From Hymenobacter terricola (GTDB taxonomy: Bacteria; Bacteroidota; Bacteroidia; Cytophagales; Hymenobacteraceae): DNA of 64,000 bases. A program made the position numbers and the translations under genes. Below are positions 35,537 through 45,400 of the stretch, in pieces (position 1 is the first letter of the stretch; every line of letters begins with the position of its first letter). The notes under the pieces are model-generated. The model had not been told where the DNA came from, searched no databases, and was given only the letters and a program-made list of their open reading frames with translations. The DNA lies in assembly GCF_017921975.2 (NCBI RefSeq), contig NZ_JAGEMO020000004.1, positions 186,001-250,000 of the forward strand, in the 5' to 3' direction.

Positions 35537-37885
35537 ATGCATCATTCCTTATTCCTAGGCTTGCTCCTGTTGCTCGGCGCGGTTGGTCCCGCCCGCGGCC
35601 AAGTGGCTTCGGGCCCGGCTTCGCTTGCCCCAATTGACTGCGTGGACCCGTTCATCGGGACGCTGGGGGAGGGCAACGTCTATCCGGGGGCGACGGTCCC
35701 GTTTGGGTTTATCCAGGCCAGCCCCGATACCGGCCCCGGCAGCGGCGCGGCCGGCTACAAGCTGAACCGCGCCATCACGGGGTTTTCGCAGCAGCATCTT
35801 TCGGGCATGGGCGGGCCGCTCTACGGCGAGGTGTCGCTGCTGCCGCTGACGGGGCCGCTCGCCGCCCCCGCCCATTTGGCAGCGGCGGGCAAGTCGGCCG
35901 AAACGGCTTCGCCCGGCTACTACGGCGTCACGCTGGCCCCCTGGAACACCCGGGCCGAGCTGACGGCTACGCGCCACGTGGCCCTGCACCGCTACACGTT
36001 TCCGGCCCACGAGCAGGCCCACATCGTGGTGGACGTGGGGGCCTGCCTCTACGGCACGGGGGCCGACTGGAATTCGGCCCAACCGATTGGCGGCGAGGTG
36101 CACGTGGACGCGGCGGCCCGCGAGGTATCGGGCTACATGCTGTTTCAGGGGGCCCGCGACGAGCGTCCGCTGCGCCTCATGCGGACCTGGAAAGTGTATT
36201 TTGCCGCCCGCTTCGACACCCCGCCGGCCTCGTTTGGCACCTGGAACGACCAGGGCACCCTCGCCGAGGACGTGGCCGCCGGGACGGGCCGCGAAATCGG
36301 GGCCTGCCTCAACTTCCGGACCCGCGCCGGGCAGGTCATCAACGCCCAGGTGGCGGTGTCGTTTCGCAGCGTCGCGCAGGCACGGGGCTACTTTGCCGAA
36401 GTGTTGGCGTTCGATTTTGAGCCCGCCCACCAGGGGGCGCGGGCCGCGTGGCGCACGGTGCTCGACAACATTCAGGTGGAGGGCGGGAGCGCCGACCAGC
36501 GCCGGCAATTCTACACGGCCCTGTACCGGGTGCACCTCACGCCCAACGACTGGACCGGCGAAGCCCCCGAACGCTACGGCGACGGCCCGTATTTCGAAAA
36601 CATCCTCTGCCTCTGGGACACCTTCCGCACCGTGAACCCGCTGCTCACGCTCATCCAGCCCCAGGTGCAGGCCAACGTCGTGAACACGCTGCTGGCCTAC
36701 TACCAGCACGACGGCTGGACCGGCGACGCCCACAGCGCCTGGACCTACGAGCACGTGCAGAACGGCTCGAATGCCGACGTGGTGATTGCCGACGCCTACG
36801 CAAAAAAGCTGCCCGGCATCGACTGGAAGCGGGCCTACGCGGCCATTCGCAAAAACGCCTTCGTGGACCAGGACACCGCCGAGCAGGCCCGCCCGCACAT
36901 GGGCCGGTACCGCCTCGCGGCCTACCGCCGCTACCACTACCTGCCCACCGACATCGCCGCCTACAAGCCCCAGAGCGTGTCACGCACCCTCGAATACGTG
37001 TACGACGATGCCTGCGTGCTGGTGCTGGCCCTGGCCCGCACCTATGGCACGGCGGCCGAGGTGGCCGACCTGGAGGCGCGGCAGCTCTGGTACCGCAACG
37101 CCTGGGATGCGCAAACGGGCTTCATGCGCGGCCGCAACCGCGACGGCAGCTGGGTGACGCCCTTCGACCCCGCCGCCCACGAAGAGCACCCCGGCGGCCG
37201 CCGGTACTACGAAGGCCACGCCTGGACCTGGAGCTGGTACGTGCCCCACGACGCCCAGGGGCTGATAAACCTGGTGGGCGGCCCCCCCGCCTTCGTCGAC
37301 AAGCTAAGCGTCGCGGTTGAGCACTACTACCAAGCGTTTAACGAGCCGTGCATGCTGGAAACCTACCTCTTCACCCACGCCGGCCGCCCCGACAAAACCC
37401 AGTTCTACGCCCGCAAGGCGCTGGCTAACTTCTCGGCCCGGGCCGACGGCCTGCCCGGCAACGACGACAGTGGCACCACCTCGGCCTGGCTGGTGTGGGC
37501 CATGCTGGGCCTCTACCCCAACGCCGGCCAGGATTTTTACTACCTCGGCAGCCCCACGTTCACCAAGGCCACCATCCGGCTGGGCAACGGCAAACTGGTG
37601 GTCATCAAGGCGCCCGCCAGCTCGGCCACGGCCCAGTACGTTGGCAGCGCCACCCTCGACGGCTGGACCTGGAACCAGGCCTGGTTTCGGCACCGGGACA
37701 TCGCCAACGGCGCAACCCTGACGCTGGGCATGAGCCCGCAGCCTTCCGGCTGGGGCAATAGCCTGCCCCCACCGTCTCTTTCGGCGCGCCCGCAAGCGGA
37801 CAAGGCTGTCTTTCAGGACTTACGCCGTTTTTTAGCCGAAAAGCGGCGACACGTTGGTAGTCTGTTTTTTGCCGTCTGGTTTTGA
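35537..37885 (+). CDS. GH92 alpha-mannosidase, secreted
   Basis: 782 residues with a signal peptide (MHHSLFLGLLLLLGAVGPARG). GH92 signatures: CVDPFIGTLGEGNVYPGATVPFG, SGFSQQHLSGMG-like block, AYEHVQNG...ADVVIADAYAK, and DGLPGNDDSGTTSAWLVWAMLGLYP with the catalytic base region. Calcium-dependent exo-alpha-mannosidase. Family proteins normally end about where GWGNSL occurs (near residue 739); the last ~40 residues (DKAVFQDLRRF...VGSLFFAVWF) are encoded by intergenic repeat-like DNA, so the native stop was probably lost and replaced by one in the repeat. Confidence 0.9.
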   Translation: MHHSLFLGLLLLLGAVGPARGQVASGPASLAPIDCVDPFIGTLGEGNVYPGATVPFGFIQASPDTGPGSGAAGYKLNRAITGFSQQHLSGMGGPLYGEVSLLPLTGPLAAPAHLAAAGKSAETASPGYYGVTLAPWNTRAELTATRHVALHRYTFPAHEQAHIVVDVGACLYGTGADWNSAQPIGGEVHVDAAAREVSGYMLFQGARDERPLRLMRTWKVYFAARFDTPPASFGTWNDQGTLAEDVAAGTGREIGACLNFRTRAGQVINAQVAVSFRSVAQARGYFAEVLAFDFEPAHQGARAAWRTVLDNIQVEGGSADQRRQFYTALYRVHLTPNDWTGEAPERYGDGPYFENILCLWDTFRTVNPLLTLIQPQVQANVVNTLLAYYQHDGWTGDAHSAWTYEHVQNGSNADVVIADAYAKKLPGIDWKRAYAAIRKNAFVDQDTAEQARPHMGRYRLAAYRRYHYLPTDIAAYKPQSVSRTLEYVYDDACVLVLALARTYGTAAEVADLEARQLWYRNAWDAQTGFMRGRNRDGSWVTPFDPAAHEEHPGGRRYYEGHAWTWSWYVPHDAQGLINLVGGPPAFVDKLSVAVEHYYQAFNEPCMLETYLFTHAGRPDKTQFYARKALANFSARADGLPGNDDSGTTSAWLVWAMLGLYPNAGQDFYYLGSPTFTKATIRLGNGKLVVIKAPASSATAQYVGSATLDGWTWNQAWFRHRDIANGATLTLGMSPQPSGWGNSLPPPSLSARPQADKAVFQDLRRFLAEKRRHVGSLFFAVWF

Positions 37886-37943
37886 GCCGCAAAGCGGCGG
37901 TACTTGACATGTGCGCGGAGTGTCGCCGCTTTGCGGCTAAGAA
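37829..37943. repeat. palindromic repeat family D with three copies of a 20-bp unit
   Basis: TTTAGCCGAAAAGCGGCGAC (37831-37850) and TTTGAGCCGCAAAGCGGCGG (37881-37900) in one direction, and TGTCGCCGCTTTGCGGCTAA (37921-37940) in the other. The last two form a hairpin. The left unit lies inside the GH92 reading frame. Confidence 0.8.
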
Positions 37944-37981
37944 AATGTACTAACTACCTAATTATTATATTTTTATCAATA

Positions 37982-40261
37982 ATGCCACACAAGAAAGCCT
38001 GCATAATGGCCCGGTTTATTCTCCTTATTGCCCTGCTTGGGCACTGGCAGCTCGCAACGGCGCAAGGCGCTGGCCGTTGGTCGTGGTCGGCCGCCGGACT
38101 ACCCGTTTACCAATACACCGGGCAGCTGCCAGCCCGGGCCGTTGATAAGGAAGGCAAAGATGCCATGCTGCCCGACGACCCGTATTTCCTGCTCGGCAAC
38201 TACCGGATGACCCTGTTCACGCACGCCAGCGGCATTTACCAGTTCCTGACCGGCGAACGGGCCTGGGCCCGCATCAACGGCGGGGCGCAGCCCAACTACG
38301 GCTGGAACGATGCCCGCCTGCGCGTCGATGGCCAGACCACGACCCTGACCGGCGTGCACTCCATTGCCGCCGACCCCGGCATTACCCGGAAGCATTTCGG
38401 CGTCGGCTTCGCCCGCTACCATTACCAGCTGAACGGCGCAATCAGCTGCACGCGAATTATTTCGGTCAAGCCTTCGCCGAAAATCAATACCGGCAATCCG
38501 GCGTTTGTCGTGACCGTCATCCTGAAAAATACCGGTTCAAAAACCCGGAAAATCGGGTATTCCGAGCGCATGCTGGTGAACTACGTGTTGAACAGCACCC
38601 AGTTTACCGACCAGCAAAAGCGCCCGCTGCTTTACCGCTCCACCGTCGCCGTTGATGCCCGCCGGCAACTGGCGCTGGCCGAGGTGAGCTACGCCCCCAA
38701 CACGTTGCTGGCCATTCCCGGCAAGGAGGCCCGGTACAGCTACGACGTGAGCCCGCCGGCCGTGTTCATGCACGCCCAACCTATTGCCGGCAAGCAGATT
38801 GAATCCGTCGTGAGCGCCAACCACGACACCCTGGCCACCTCAATCAGCACCACCCTGAAACGCGGCGAAACCAGGACCTTTCACCTCGTCACCGGGCTGG
38901 CCGACCACCGGAATTTTGCCGACGTGCAACAGCAGGTCGACGCCTTATTCGCAGGCGCGGAGCTGAATAACCCGACCGAGGGCCTCTTTGCCCGGCAATG
39001 GAAAGCCCGGCTGCCCGACCTCGCGGCCGAAAAAGACGAAGTGCTGCGCCGCGAAATGCTTTGGAATGCCCACATGGTGGAAGCCTCGGCCACCTACAGC
39101 GACTACTACAAGGAAACCTTCATCCCGCAGGGCACGGTGTACTGCTACCATTTCGGGGATAATATTTCGAACCGCGACCATTTGCAGGCTGCCCTCCCCG
39201 CCTGCTACACCAACCCCGAGCTGGCCAAATCGACGATTCGCTACGTCATCATGCACTCCGAAGTGGATGGCGAAATCAAGCGCGGCGACGCGGGCTTTGG
39301 CTACTCGCCGCCGTCGCTGTACAAGGAAAGCGACGAGCAGCTCTACTTTTTCAACACCCTGGCCGAGTACCTGCTCATCACCAAAGACTATAAATTCCTG
39401 ACCGAAAAAGTTGTGTATTATCCGGCCGAAGACGGCAAGCGCGACACCCTGTTGAACGTCGTGAAGAAGTATTTTATCTACCTGCGCGATGAAATCGGCA
39501 CGGGCCAGATTGGCCTGGTCAAAATGCTGAATTCCGACTGGAGCGACAGTTTCTTCCACGAATATTCGCCCAACCGCTACTCCTGGTCGGCCGAGTCGCA
39601 GCTGAATTCGGCCATGGTGCTGGCCATTTTCCCGAAGCTGATGGACGCGCTGCAGAAGTCCGGCACCCCCCAGGCCGCCGGGCTCATCACCGCCCTGGAA
39701 AGCTACCGCAGCACCATCGAGCAGGTGTTTATGAAGGACTTGGGCGACCGCAAATTTGCGGCCCGGGCCTACCTCAACTACGATGTCCGGTTTGGCCTCG
39801 ACAAGGTATGTATCGAGCCCCAGGGCTACGTGCTGCAAATGCCAAACCTGTCGAATGCGCGTAAAAAGGAGATGTACGCCTACATCAAAAGCAAGCTCCT
39901 GGCACCCGAAAAAACCGGCATGCGCACCCGCGAAACCCCCCTTTGGAAAGGCAAGCCCGAAGGCGAGGATGGCGGCATCTGGTTTTCGCTGGAATACCCC
40001 GTGCTCCTGGGCGTAGCCACCTTCGACAAGCCGGAAGCCTGGGCGCTGCTCAAGCAATTTTCCTTCGATACCCACGCCCGGAATTACCCCAACTACTGGG
40101 TGGGCCAATGGACGGCCCCGGACGACCTCAACTCCACCCTCTCCACCCGCGAGGGCCTGTACGCCTTCTGGGAACCCGATTTGCGCCGGGCGTTCCAGGG
40201 CTACTGCTCACACCCGCACACCTGGCCGCTGTTCTGCTACTTCAAGCTGCGGGAGAAATAG
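37982..40261 (+). CDS. secreted GH94/GH36-like glycoside hydrolase
   Basis: 759 residues from the ATG at 37982 (a second ATG at 38006 also gives a full signal peptide, MARFILLIALLGHWQLATAQ). N-terminal beta-sandwich and an (alpha/alpha)6 barrel similar to cellobiose-phosphorylase-type enzymes: TFIPQGTVYCYHF, ISNRDHLQAALPACYTNPELA, SESDEQLYFFNTLAEYLL, and MLNSDWSDSFF. Phosphorylases of GH94 are cytoplasmic; a signal peptide here argues for a hydrolase. The family assignment is approximate and the substrate unknown. It follows GH92 by 96 bases. Confidence 0.7.
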   Translation: MPHKKACIMARFILLIALLGHWQLATAQGAGRWSWSAAGLPVYQYTGQLPARAVDKEGKDAMLPDDPYFLLGNYRMTLFTHASGIYQFLTGERAWARINGGAQPNYGWNDARLRVDGQTTTLTGVHSIAADPGITRKHFGVGFARYHYQLNGAISCTRIISVKPSPKINTGNPAFVVTVILKNTGSKTRKIGYSERMLVNYVLNSTQFTDQQKRPLLYRSTVAVDARRQLALAEVSYAPNTLLAIPGKEARYSYDVSPPAVFMHAQPIAGKQIESVVSANHDTLATSISTTLKRGETRTFHLVTGLADHRNFADVQQQVDALFAGAELNNPTEGLFARQWKARLPDLAAEKDEVLRREMLWNAHMVEASATYSDYYKETFIPQGTVYCYHFGDNISNRDHLQAALPACYTNPELAKSTIRYVIMHSEVDGEIKRGDAGFGYSPPSLYKESDEQLYFFNTLAEYLLITKDYKFLTEKVVYYPAEDGKRDTLLNVVKKYFIYLRDEIGTGQIGLVKMLNSDWSDSFFHEYSPNRYSWSAESQLNSAMVLAIFPKLMDALQKSGTPQAAGLITALESYRSTIEQVFMKDLGDRKFAARAYLNYDVRFGLDKVCIEPQGYVLQMPNLSNARKKEMYAYIKSKLLAPEKTGMRTRETPLWKGKPEGEDGGIWFSLEYPVLLGVATFDKPEAWALLKQFSFDTHARNYPNYWVGQWTAPDDLNSTLSTREGLYAFWEPDLRRAFQGYCSHPHTWPLFCYFKLREK

Positions 40262-40321
40262 GGGCGGCGGGGAAGGGTTAAATTGGGTATGCAAGTTGCT
40301 GTGCACGGCCGTTCTAACGGT

Positions 40322-40444
40322 CGCCTCCCCCCCTGCCCCCCTCCGAAAAGGAGAGGGAACACCGGTTTTGCTGCTGACGGATTTGGGTACTGAAGTCGTC
40401 CGTCTCCCCCTCTCCTTTTCGGAGAGGGGCCGGGGGGTGAGGCG
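40322..40444. repeat. palindromic repeat family A, copy 2
   Basis: CGCCTCCCCCCCTGCCCCCCTCCGAAAAGG... with an inverted ...CCTTTTCGGAGAGGGGCCGGGGGGTGAGGCG. The central ACCGGTTTTGCTGCTGACGG and GAAGTCGTCCGTC match copy 1. Located between convergent genes (GH94-like and iclR). Confidence 0.9.
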
Positions 40445-40499
40445 CCTCGTTGAACGGCCAATTACATCAGCCTCGACTTCGCGCCGCCTCACAGGCTTC

Positions 40500-41234
40500 T
40501 CACCCCAGCTGCTGGTTTATCTGCCGGGAGGCCTGGCGCAGGGCCTGAATGATTTCCTTCTTGCGGGGGGCCGTGCAGCGGCTTTGGGGCAAAAACACAC
40601 TCAGGCTGGCCACTACGGTAGTTTGCTGCCAGATGGGCACGGCCAGGCCCACAATATGGCTGGGCGAGAGCGTCACCAGCAGCTCATCGGCCCGAATCTG
40701 GGCCAGGGTGGCGGCCAGGCCTTCAGGCGTTTCGGTGCCCGGCCAGGTTTCGGCGGCCGGCAGGCCCACGGAGGCCACGAAGGCGGCCAGCTCCTTTTCG
40801 GTCATATAGGCCAGCATCACCCGGCCCGAGGCCGTTTCATACACGCTGCGCTCGGTAGGGCTGCGCACCTGGAGGTCCTGGTCACCGTGCACGATGTGCA
40901 CGGTGAAGCGCTTCTGGTTGCGTATTACACCCAGCAGGCAGGTTTCGTTGAGGCTGCGGGTGAGGTTTTCCATCACGTCGCGGGCCGCCGTTATCAGGTT
41001 GAGGCTGTAGGCCTGGTTGTTGGTGAGGTCGTAGGCCTTGGGACCGAGGCGGTAGCCTTTTTTGCGGCCCATGTGCTCCAGGTAGCTTTTCTCCACCAGG
41101 GTTTGGAGGATGTTCACGCAGGTGGCCTGGTTCATGTTCAGGCCGGCCGCGATTTCCGTGAGCGAGTACGTGCGATTGGTGTCGCGGGCCACGAACTCCA
41201 GGATATCCAGCGCTTTGATAACGACTAAAACCAT
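40500..41234 (-). CDS. IclR-family transcriptional regulator
   Basis: 244 residues. N-terminal winged helix (KALDILEFVARDTNRTYSLTEIAAGLNMNQATCVNILQTLVEKSYLE) and the C-terminal IclR effector domain (ETCLLGVIRNQKRFTVHIVHG..., YETASGRVMLAYM). IclR proteins of this kind control sugar-acid catabolism (KdgR-like). It lies downstream of kduD on the same strand, separated by a palindromic repeat, and near the susC promoter, so it probably senses a keto-deoxy sugar acid and controls kduD and the susC operon. Confidence 0.92.
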   Translation of the reverse strand: MVLVVIKALDILEFVARDTNRTYSLTEIAAGLNMNQATCVNILQTLVEKSYLEHMGRKKGYRLGPKAYDLTNNQAYSLNLITAARDVMENLTRSLNETCLLGVIRNQKRFTVHIVHGDQDLQVRSPTERSVYETASGRVMLAYMTEKELAAFVASVGLPAAETWPGTETPEGLAATLAQIRADELLVTLSPSHIVGLAVPIWQQTTVVASLSVFLPQSRCTAPRKKEIIQALRQASRQINQQLG

Positions 41235-41238
41235 CGTG

Positions 41239-41325
41239 TTTTAATGAGGAATGAAGAATGAAGAGTGAGGAATTGATGCTGAGGAAACCGCCGGAGCAAT
41301 TCTTCATTCCTCATTCCTCATTAAA
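41239..41325. repeat. palindromic repeat family E
   Basis: TTTTAATGAGGAATGAAGAA (41239-41258) and GTGAGGAATTG (41265-41275) are matched by the inverted CAATTCTTCATTCCTCATT (41297-41315) and CCTCATTAAA (41316-41325). It fills the whole gap between the iclR start and the kduD stop. Confidence 0.9.
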
Positions 41326-42093
41326 TTACCGTCCCATCCAGCCGCCGTCGACGGTGATGATGGTGCCGTGCACATAGCTGGACGCTTCCGACGCTAAGAA
41401 AACGGTAATCCCTTTAAAATCGTCGGGCTCGCCCCAGCGGCCGGCCGGAATGCGCGCCAGAATGCTGCTGCTGCGGTCGGCGTCCTGGCGCAGGGCGGCG
41501 GTGTTGTCGGTGGCGATGTAGCCCGGCGCAATGGCGTTCACATTCACGCCTTTGCCGGCCCATTCATTGGCCAGGGCCTTCACCAGGCTGCCGATGGCCC
41601 CTTTGCTGGCCGCGTAGCCCGGCACCGTGATGCCGCCCTGAAACGTGAGCAGCGAGGCCGTGAAAATGACCTTGCCGTGGCCGCGCTCAATCATGCCTTT
41701 GCCCAGCTCCCGCGCCAGAATGAAGGGCGCCGTGAGGTTGGTGTCGAGCACTTCGTCCCAGTATTCGTCGGGGTGTTCGGCGGCGGGCTTGCGCAGAATG
41801 GTGCCGGCGTTGTTCACCAGAATGTCGATGACGGGCGCGTCCTGCTTGAGTTGGGCCAGGAAATCATATATCGCTGTTCGCTTGCTCAGGTCGCACTGAT
41901 AGGCCCGGAAGGCGCGGCCGGTGGCTTGCACATCGCGTTCCACGTCGCTGCCCGAAAGCTCCAGCGAGGCCGATACGCCAATGATGTCGGCACCGGCTTC
42001 GGCCAGCGCCACGGCCATGGCCCGGCCAATGCCGCGCTTGCAGCCGGTAACCAGGGCGGTTTTACCGGTCAGGTCGAAAGGGGAGTTACTCAT
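41326..42093 (-). CDS. kduD: 2-dehydro-3-deoxy-D-gluconate 5-dehydrogenase
   Basis: 255 residues, classical SDR with TGCKRGIG (cofactor loop, the form typical of KduD), NNAG, active site YAASK, and GGWMGR at the end. KduD interconverts 2,5-diketo-3-deoxygluconate and KDG in degradation of unsaturated uronates from pectin, alginate or glycosaminoglycans. The partner isomerase KduI is not in the window. It diverges from susC over 388 bases and heads a kduD-iclR unit. Confidence 0.88.
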   Translation of the reverse strand: MSNSPFDLTGKTALVTGCKRGIGRAMAVALAEAGADIIGVSASLELSGSDVERDVQATGRAFRAYQCDLSKRTAIYDFLAQLKQDAPVIDILVNNAGTILRKPAAEHPDEYWDEVLDTNLTAPFILARELGKGMIERGHGKVIFTASLLTFQGGITVPGYAASKGAIGSLVKALANEWAGKGVNVNAIAPGYIATDNTAALRQDADRSSSILARIPAGRWGEPDDFKGITVFLASEASSYVHGTIITVDGGWMGR

Positions 42094-42120
42094 AATACTG
42101 TATCAATGTTGAATTTTAGA

Positions 42121-42149
42121 CAATATTAGAACAATATGGTTGAAAACAA
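42121..42149 (-). promoter_or_regulatory. candidate kduD promoter with paired ATATTGT sites
   Basis: On the minus strand: TTG (complement of 42147-42149), 18-nt spacer, TAATATTG (complement of 42121-42128; one mismatch to TAnnTTTG), 28 nt before the ATG. ACAATAT occurs at 42120-42126 and 42131-42137, 11 bp apart, a possible regulator site over the -7 box. Confidence 0.5.
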
Positions 42150-42405
42150 AAATTTATCAAGGCACGCGGAAATTGATTTTGAAGTGGAAAAGACCTGATT
42201 TTTTTTAGGTAGTGAGTGAGTGCTAACCTATAGCTCGCTACGATAGGTGTTAATTTGCTAAGAAACGGCTTCTGTTTACTGGAAAAGCTATTTTCGGGCA
42301 GGCTACACTACACTGAAATGCCTCGGACCGCAGACTCTCCGGCAGCCAAAAACCGGCACATTGTTGAATAATAAAACCGGGTAATTTCTACTGGCTGAAA
42401 AATGA

Positions 42406-42440
42406 TTGCCAGATAAAAAATATTCATTACTATTGTAATG
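42406..42440 (+). promoter_or_regulatory. candidate susC promoter with palindromic operator
   Basis: TTG at 42406-42408, 19-nt spacer, TACTATTG at 42428-42435 (one mismatch to TAnnTTTG), 46 nt before the susC ATG. A palindrome CATTAC-TATT-GTAATG at 42425-42440 covers the -7 box and could bind a repressor such as the IclR protein. A second short palindrome, TGTC-GAAT-GACA, follows immediately. Confidence 0.5.
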
Positions 42441-42481
42441 TCGAATGACAATTCCATAATGTCAAACTAAAATCCCGCCCA

Positions 42482-45400
42482 ATGAACAGCTCCTTTACCA
42501 GAATCTGGAAAGTTGGCTTACTTGTCCTAAGTTTACTTTTCCCCTTTGCGCCCGCCTGGGCCCAAACCAAGCAGACGGTGTCGGGCACCGTGGCAGATGC
42601 CAAAAACCAGCCCTTGCCTGGGGTAACGGTGCTGGTAAAAAACACCACCAACGGCACCTCCACCGGAGCTGATGGTACCTTCACCCTGACGGTGACCACC
42701 GACAACCCCACCCTGGTGCTGTCCTACATCGGCTATAAGAGCCAGGAAGTGCCCGTGAGTGGCCGCTCGCAAATCAACGTGAGCATGGAAGGCGACGAGC
42801 AGGCGCTGAAGGAGGTGGTCGTGGTAGGCTACGGCACCCAGCAGAAAAAAGACCTCACGGGTGCCATCGCCACCGTATCGGGCCAGGACGTGGCCAAGGT
42901 GCCGGTTTCGGGCCTCGACCAGGCGTTGCAGGGGCAGGTGGCCGGCCTGCAGATTTCCAGTTCCTCGGGGGCGCCGGGCGGCAACACCAACATTCTGATT
43001 CGGGGCGTGGGCTCCATCTCGGGCGGCAACGAGCCGCTGTTTGTTATCGACGGCTTCCCGGTGTCGGGCGCTGGCGTGGGCAACCCGCTCAATACCATCA
43101 ACCCCAACGACATCGAAAGCATTGACGTGCTAAAGGATGCCTCGGCGACGGCCATCTACGGCTCGCGCGGCTCCAATGGCGTCATCATCGTGACCACCAA
43201 GCACGGCAAGGCCAACCAGTCTCATATTCAGCTCGACGCCTACGCGGGCTATCAGGAAATCGCCAAAAAGATTGAGATGATGAACGCGCAGGAGTTTGCG
43301 CAGTTCACCATCGACGGCCGTAACAACGGCTACCTCGACAACACGCCGACTACGCCCACCTTCACGCCCCGCATCACGGACCCCAACAGCGTGCGGCCCA
43401 CCAACTACCGCATTCCGACGGCGCTGCTCGACCCCTCCTCCCTGGGCGTGGGCACCGACTGGCAGGACGCCATTTTCCGCAAGGCCCGGATTCAGAGCTA
43501 CCAGGTTTCGGCCTCGGGCGGCAGCGACAACGTGCGCTACGCCGTATCGGCGGGCTATTTTGACCAGCAGGGCATCCTGCTCAACACGGGCCTGAAGCGC
43601 TACAGCTTCCGGGCCAACGTAGACGCCAAAGCCACGAAGCGCCTGAGCGTGGGCATCAGCCTGCTGCCGAGCTACACCAGCCAGGACGACCTGCCCTTTG
43701 CGGGCCACTACGGCTCGTTTGGCGTCATTCAGGCGGCGCTGGCGCAGCCACCGAACGTGCCGGTGTACAACGCCGACGGCTCGTACGGCAGCACGGTTCC
43801 TTCGCCCGAAGCGCAGTCCGTTTCGGTGCAGAACGCGGTCAAAATCGCCAACGAGTATAAGAACCCCTCGACGCAGTTCCGCCTGCTGGGCAACACCTAC
43901 GCCGAATACGCCATTCTGCCGGACCTGAAGTTCCGGACCACGTTTGGGGCTGACCTCAACTTCTTCCGCAGCCAAATATGGACACCGTCAACGCTGAGCA
44001 CCTCGGCGGCTACGGGCCCGGCCCTGGCCGTGGCGCGGCGCGGGGAAAGCATCAACTGGCTGAACGAAAACACGCTGAGCTACCAGAAGGTACTGGGGCA
44101 GCACGCCATCAACTTCGTGGGCGGCTTCACGGCCCAGCGCGAAACCAGCGACGCCCTGGCCGTCACGGCCAACAATTTCCCCGATGACCTGGTGCCGAAC
44201 ATCAACGGCGGCACCGTCGTCGGCGGGGCCAACCAAGGGGGCAACAGCCCCGCCGAAAGCTACCAGGACTACACCATCCTGTCGCTGCTGGCCCGGGCCA
44301 ACTACGTGTTCCACGAGAAGTACCTGCTCACGGGCACCATCCGGCGCGACGGCTCATCGCGGTTTGGCGATAACAATAAATGGGGCACCTTCCCGTCGGC
44401 GTCGGTGGGCTGGCGCGTGTCGGACGAGGCGTTTATGAAGAGCCTGCGCGTCGTGAACGACCTGAAGCTGCGCGCCAGCTACGGCCTGACCGGCAACAAC
44501 GCCATCGGCAACTACCGGGCCATCGGGCAGCTGGGCAACAACAACTACATCGTGGGCGATGCCCTCACGCCGGGCCTGGGGCGCAGCTCGTTTGCCAACC
44601 CCACTCTGGGCTGGGAATCGATGAAGCAGCTGGACCTGGGCCTGGACCTGGCGGTGCTGGACAGCCGCCTCACTTTCACGGCCGATGTGTACGACAAGCG
44701 CAACACCAACATGCTGTTCAACATCTCGGTGCCGGGCGCCACGGGCCTCACCAATGCCATCGTGAACCTGGGCGAGGTGCAGAACAAGGGCCTGGAGCTG
44801 GCCCTCACCACCCGCAACTTCGTGGGCGACTTCAAGTGGACCACCAACGCCAACATCACCTTCAACCGCAACAAGGTGCTGGCCATGAGCACCGACGCCG
44901 AGCAGATTTTTGCCTCGGCCAACGGCCAGACCGCCAACAGCAACGTGACCATGAGGGGCTACCCGATTGGCGTGTTCTACGGCCGGCGGCAGCTGGGCAT
45001 TTTTCAGAGCGACCAGGAAGCCGTTGAGTACGGTGCCCAGCCGCTGGCCCGCGCCGGTGACGTGAAATGGAAGGACATCGACGGCAATGGCAAAATCGAC
45101 GACAACGACCGCGAAGTCATTGGCAACCCGATGCCCAAGTATTTCTTCGGCTTCAACAACACCTTCGCCTACAAAGCCTTCAGCCTCGATATTCTGACCA
45201 ACGGCTCGGTGGGCTACGACATCTACAACGGCATGTTCGCCCTCAACAATTCCGGGGTGCAGAACAACACGCAGTACGTGTACGACAACCGCTGGATTTC
45301 GCCCTCGCAGCCTGGCGACGGCCGTTTCGGGCGCACCATCCGCGGCGGGCGCAACAACAACGCCCAGTACAGCTCGCAGTACCTCTTCGACGGCTCGTAC

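Larger units (their letters stand above)
42094..42481. other. AT-rich divergent control region between kduD and susC
   Basis: 388 bases with no gene. Candidate promoters for both directions lie at its two ends (42121-42149 and 42406-42440). The middle, about 42160-42390, contains no recognised element. Confidence 0.7.
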
